In this document: one piece after another, positions 5,439 through 8,698 of the stretch
Layout: each line of letters begins with the position of its first letter
Position numbering within the stretch: the stretch's first letter is position 1
Source of the DNA: Chloroflexota bacterium
GTDB lineage: Bacteria; Chloroflexota; Limnocylindria; Limnocylindrales; CSP1-4
Direction of reading: 5' to 3'
Assembly (NCBI GenBank): GCA_021785115.1
Contig: JAJYGO010000042.1
Span: 1 to 8,698, forward strand
DNA: 8,698 bases
Made by a program: the position numbers and the translations under genes
Notes under the pieces: generated by a model
What the model was told of the DNA's origin: nothing
Seen by the model: only the letters and a program-made list of their open reading frames with translations
The model's database searches: none

Positions 5439-6287
5439 GTGCACGCAGGGCCCTCCTCGCCGAGCCGGGACATCGTCGGGACGCGGACGCTTGCCGTCCG
5501 CGGTGCCACCGTGCGCTCGCGACCCGATGCGCTCGCGGGCGAGGAACCGATGGAGATCCGCGCGGCGGGCCCGGGCCAGGAGCCCGTCGACGTCGCCGTG
5601 ACGATGCGGACGCCGGGCCACGACGAGGAGCTCGCGGCCGGGTTCCTCGTCACCGAGGGGCTCGTCTCGCCGGACGAGATCGTCGGGTTCGATCTGGCCG
5701 ACCCGGCCGCCGTCGCGCGCCCTGACAACATGGTCACCGTGCGCCTCGTCGGGCCGTTCGATGGATCCCGCGTCGCCGCCCGCAACTTCGCCGCGACCGC
5801 GAGTTGCGGGATCTGCGGGAAGGCGTCCCTGGACGCCGTCGAGACGCAGTGCGCGCGGCTGCCATCCGGTCCGACCGTCTCGCGGTCGACGATCGTCGCG
5901 CTTCCGCCGGCGCTGCGGGCCGCGCAGGAGGCCTTCGAGGCGACCGGCGGCCTGCACGCCTCCGGCCTGTTCGAGCCGGGAGGCCGGCTCGTGCTCGTGC
6001 GGGAGGACGTCGGGCGGCACAACGCGCTCGACAAGCTCGTGGGAGCGATGGCGATCGAGCGGCGCCTGCCGCTGCACGGGTCGGTGCTGCTCGTCTCGGG
6101 CCGCGTGAGCTTCGAGATCGTCCAGAAGGCCGCCATGGCCGGAATCCCCGTCACGTGCGCCGTCTCCGCGCCGACCGACCTCGCCGTCGACGCCGCCGAG
6201 CGACTCGGCATGACGCTCGTCGGGTTCCTGCGTGGCGACGGGTTCAACGTCTACGCGCATCCCGAACGGATCGAACTGGAGGTCTGA
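5439..6287 (+). CDS. fdhD: FdhD, formate dehydrogenase sulfurtransferase
   Basis: A 282-residue cytoplasmic protein that passes sulfur from a cysteine desulfurase (IscS in E. coli) to the bis-MGD molybdenum or tungsten cofactor before it is put into formate dehydrogenase. The signature CGICG has both catalytic cysteines, Cys123 and Cys126, in ASCGICGKASLDAV. Other conserved blocks are HDEELAAGFLVTEG (61-74), REDVGRHNALDKLVG (188-202) and GFLRGDGFNVY (262-272). The GTG at 5439 is chosen because GAGG (5428-5431) lies seven bases upstream and the length then matches E. coli FdhD (277 residues). An ATG at 5325 in frame would add 38 unconserved residues and lies upstream of the candidate -10 box. 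Its target enzyme is encoded one base downstream. Confidence 0.96.
   Translation: MHAGPSSPSRDIVGTRTLAVRGATVRSRPDALAGEEPMEIRAAGPGQEPVDVAVTMRTPGHDEELAAGFLVTEGLVSPDEIVGFDLADPAAVARPDNMVTVRLVGPFDGSRVAARNFAATASCGICGKASLDAVETQCARLPSGPTVSRSTIVALPPALRAAQEAFEATGGLHASGLFEPGGRLVLVREDVGRHNALDKLVGAMAIERRLPLHGSVLLVSGRVSFEIVQKAAMAGIPVTCAVSAPTDLAVDAAERLGMTLVGFLRGDGFNVYAHPERIELEV
6278..6283 (+). promoter_or_regulatory. Ribosome site for formate dehydrogenase gene
   Basis: GGAGGT, five bases before the ATG at 6289 and inside the last codons of fdhD. It fixes the start of the long oxidoreductase and supports co-translation of the pair. Confidence 0.8.
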
Positions 6288-6288
6288 C

Positions 6289-8698
6289 ATGGCCGTCGTG
6301 CCGTCGCCGTCCGAGCAGGGCTCCGACTCGTTCCAGCCGCCCGAGCCCGAGGCAACCGGCGCGGCTCCCGTCCCGGAACCCGATCCCCACGCGGGCCCCC
6401 GCTCCCTGCACGCGGGGGCCGAGCCACACGCGCCGCGCCGCTCGCCGCACCTGCCGGTGCATGTCCCGAAGCGGCCGCGGTTCATCGCGCCGGACCTGTG
6501 GGCGGGCTGGAAGCCGAACGGGATCGGCGAGCTGAAGCCGAACCACTACCTCGAGATCGCGGAGACGGTCTGGGACAACCGCCGCGCGCTCCCCTATGCG
6601 CTCCGGATCCTCCGGAACGGCGTGTGCGACGGCTGCGCCCTCGGCGTCACGGGCTTCCACGACTGGACCATGGACAGCGTGCACCTCTGCACGACCCGGC
6701 TCAGCCTCCTGAAGTACAACACGGCGCGCCCGTTCGACCACGCGCGCCTCGCCGACGTCGAGTCCCTCCGGGGCATGGACGGTGCCGCGCTCCGCGACAT
6801 GGGACGGCTCGCGTACCCGATGCTCCGACGCCGCGGCGAGCGGGGGTTCCGGCGCGTCAGCTGGGATGTCGCGCTCGACCTCGTGGCGGACCGGATCAGG
6901 GCGGCCGGCCCGGACCGGACGGCGTTCTACCTGACCAGCCGCGGCATCACCAACGAGGTCTACTACGTCGCCCAGAAGGTGGCCCGGTTCCTCGGGACGA
7001 ACAACATCGACAACGCCGCGCGCGTCTGCCACTCGCCGTCGACGGCGGGGCTGAAGAAGGCGCTCGGCGTGGGCGCGACGACGATCTCGTACACGGACGT
7101 CCTGCAGAGCGATCTCGTCGTGATCTTCGGCGCAGACGTGGCCAACGCGCAGCCGGTGTTCATGAAGTACCTGTACCTGGCGCGCAAGGGCGGCACGAAG
7201 GTCGTCATGGTCAACCCATACCGCGAGCCGGGCATGGAGCGGTACTGGGTGCCGTCGAACGTCGAGAGCGCGATCTTCGGCACGAAGATGACCGACGACT
7301 GGTTCCATGTCCACACGGGCGGGGACGTGGCGTTCATCAACGGCGTGCTCAAGGTCCTCATCGCGGAGGGCGGGATCGACGAGCGGTTCATCGCGGAGCA
7401 CGCGGCGGGGTTCGAGGAGCTGCGCGCATCGCTCGACCACCAGTCGTTCGACGAACTGGAGCGCCTGAGCGGGACGTCGCGTGAGGACATGGCCCGGTTC
7501 GCGCGGCTGTACGCGAAGGCGCGGTGCGCGGTGCTGGTCTGGGCGATGGGCATCACGCAGCATGTCCACGGCAGCGACAACGTTCGCGCCATGGTCAACC
7601 TCGCGCTCGTGCGGGGGAACGTCGGGCGCGACGGCGCGGGCCTCATGCCGATGCGAGGGCACTCGGGCGTGCAGGGCGGCGCAGAGATGGGCGCGTACGC
7701 GACGGTGCTGCCCGGCGGCCTGCCGGTCACCCCGGAGAACGCGGCGGCCCTGTCGGAGCAGTACGGGTTCCCCGTCCGCGGCGAACGGGGCCTGTCGGCC
7801 GCGGAGATGGTCGAGGCGGCGGGGCGCGGCGAGATCGACGTGCTGTACTCGAGCGGCGGCAACTTTCTCGACGTACTGCCCGATCCGGAGCAGGTCCACG
7901 ATGCCCTCGAGCGCACGCCGCTGCGCGTTCACCAGGACATCGTCGTGACGTCCCAGATGCTGCTCGACCCCGGCGACGCGGTCCTGCTGCTCCCGGCGCG
8001 GACGCGGTACGAGCAGGCGGGGGGTGGCACCGAGACGACGACCGAGCGGCGCGTCCTCTTCAGCCCGCACATCCCGGGCCCGAAGGTCGGCGAGGCCAGG
8101 AGCGAGTGGGAGATCTTCGTCGACCTCGCGCACCGCGTCGACCCGCAACGCGCCCACCTCGTGGACTTCCGGAGCGGGCGCCAGATCCGCGAGGAGATCG
8201 CGAACGTGATCCCGATGTACCGCGGCATCGAGCGCCTGCGGAAGTCGGGCGACCAGTTCCAGTGGGGCGGCGCCCGCCTGTGCGACGGCTGGGTCTTCCC
8301 GACGCCGGACGGCCGCGTCCACTTCGACCCCGTCGAGCCACCCGAGATGGCGATCCCGGAGGGACACCTCCGGCTCTCCACGCGTCGCGGAAAGCAGTTC
8401 AACTCGATGGTGTTCAAGCGGACCGACCCGCTGACCGGCGCGAAGCGGGACGCGCTGTTCATCTCGCGGGAGGACACCGAACGGCTCGGGCTCTGCGAGG
8501 GAGACCGGGTGCTCGTGCGGTCGGAACATGGCGAGGTCGAGGCCCGGGTGAAGGTGTCCGCGATCCGCCAGCGCAACGTGCAGATGTTCTGGCCGGAGGC
8601 GAACCCGCTGATCCAGCCGGGCCTCCGCGACCCGGTCGCCCTGGTGCCGGACTACAACGCGACCGTGGAGGTGCTCCCGGTCGGCGCAGCGGCCGCGC
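6289..8698 (+). CDS. FdhF/YdeP-family formate dehydrogenase-like oxidoreductase (3' partial)
   Basis: A molybdopterin (bis-MGD) oxidoreductase open to the window edge, with 803 residues visible. The family is usually about 750-780, so little is missing. Cys113, Cys116 and Cys134 lie in the N-terminal Fe-S region. ARVCHSPS puts Cys247 where E. coli FdhF has selenocysteine 140, next to His248 (FdhF His141). Arg456 in MRGHSGVQGG matches FdhF Arg333. The formate-type active site is therefore intact, in a Cys form. The C-terminal cofactor-binding domain starts near 694 (LRLSTRRGKQFNS). Residues 1-60 are a Pro/Ala/His-rich, probably disordered extension; there is no Tat signal or membrane helix, so it should be cytoplasmic. 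FdhD directly upstream supports a formate-dehydrogenase-like role. No electron-transfer subunit is seen in the window. YdeP-type members have poorly known substrates, so formate is likely but unproven. Confidence 0.93.
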   Translation, partial: MAVVPSPSEQGSDSFQPPEPEATGAAPVPEPDPHAGPRSLHAGAEPHAPRRSPHLPVHVPKRPRFIAPDLWAGWKPNGIGELKPNHYLEIAETVWDNRRALPYALRILRNGVCDGCALGVTGFHDWTMDSVHLCTTRLSLLKYNTARPFDHARLADVESLRGMDGAALRDMGRLAYPMLRRRGERGFRRVSWDVALDLVADRIRAAGPDRTAFYLTSRGITNEVYYVAQKVARFLGTNNIDNAARVCHSPSTAGLKKALGVGATTISYTDVLQSDLVVIFGADVANAQPVFMKYLYLARKGGTKVVMVNPYREPGMERYWVPSNVESAIFGTKMTDDWFHVHTGGDVAFINGVLKVLIAEGGIDERFIAEHAAGFEELRASLDHQSFDELERLSGTSREDMARFARLYAKARCAVLVWAMGITQHVHGSDNVRAMVNLALVRGNVGRDGAGLMPMRGHSGVQGGAEMGAYATVLPGGLPVTPENAAALSEQYGFPVRGERGLSAAEMVEAAGRGEIDVLYSSGGNFLDVLPDPEQVHDALERTPLRVHQDIVVTSQMLLDPGDAVLLLPARTRYEQAGGGTETTTERRVLFSPHIPGPKVGEARSEWEIFVDLAHRVDPQRAHLVDFRSGRQIREEIANVIPMYRGIERLRKSGDQFQWGGARLCDGWVFPTPDGRVHFDPVEPPEMAIPEGHLRLSTRRGKQFNSMVFKRTDPLTGAKRDALFISREDTERLGLCEGDRVLVRSEHGEVEARVKVSAIRQRNVQMFWPEANPLIQPGLRDPVALVPDYNATVEVLPVGAAAA

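Noticed and set aside
4037..5725. 562-codon open frame on the plus strand
   Set aside because: It is antisense to the kinase and DUF3037 genes and then crosses into fdhD out of frame; no family features.
6433..6444. Arg-Arg pair near the N-terminus of the formate dehydrogenase as a Tat signal
   Set aside because: No hydrophobic stretch follows the RR at residues 50-51, so it is not a Tat signal peptide.
6244..8529. 761-codon open frame on the minus strand
   Set aside because: It is antisense to the formate dehydrogenase gene, rich in Arg, Val, His and Asp with no recognisable domain, as expected from the shadow of a GC-rich gene.

Overview
This is a very GC-rich window (roughly 70% or more by eye) with strong G/C bias at third codon positions, frequent GTG starts, tightly packed overlapping genes and long spurious antisense reading frames. 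That fits a high-GC bacterium such as an actinobacterium or a high-GC Chloroflexota lineage; the sequence alone does not settle which. No RNA gene, CRISPR array, insertion sequence or attachment site is visible.

Layout. Bases 1-122 are non-coding as far as can be seen. They hold four 16-bp tandem repeats and an 11-bp-stem hairpin just beyond the stop of the first gene. Six genes then lie on the minus strand and are read from about 5224 down to 123: a HipA-like kinase, a DUF3037 protein, a HAD-family phosphatase, two Gfo/Idh/MocA oxidoreductases and a two-TM potassium channel with an RCK (TrkA-N/TrkA-C) domain. Neighbouring genes overlap by 4-20 bp or lie 7 bp apart, apart from one 125-bp gap ahead of the first oxidoreductase. 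That gap holds a candidate internal promoter inside an inverted repeat.

A 214-bp divergent intergenic region (5225-5438) separates this run from a plus-strand pair: fdhD (sulfurtransferase for the formate dehydrogenase molybdenum cofactor) and, one base later, a formate-dehydrogenase-like molybdopterin oxidoreductase of the FdhF/YdeP type that runs off the window end. The intergenic region carries a -10-like box for each direction, each with its own short perfect palindrome at or next to the -35 position.

How the genes fit together. FdhD and the oxidoreductase make an obvious functional pair: FdhD sulfurates the bis-MGD cofactor that the enzyme needs. In the minus-strand run, the two oxidoreductases and the HAD phosphatase look like small-molecule (sugar or cyclitol) metabolism, with no substrate identifiable. 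The HipA-like kinase and DUF3037 protein form a coupled two-gene module of unknown function and are the best candidate here for an undescribed system. Why a potassium channel ends the run is not evident.
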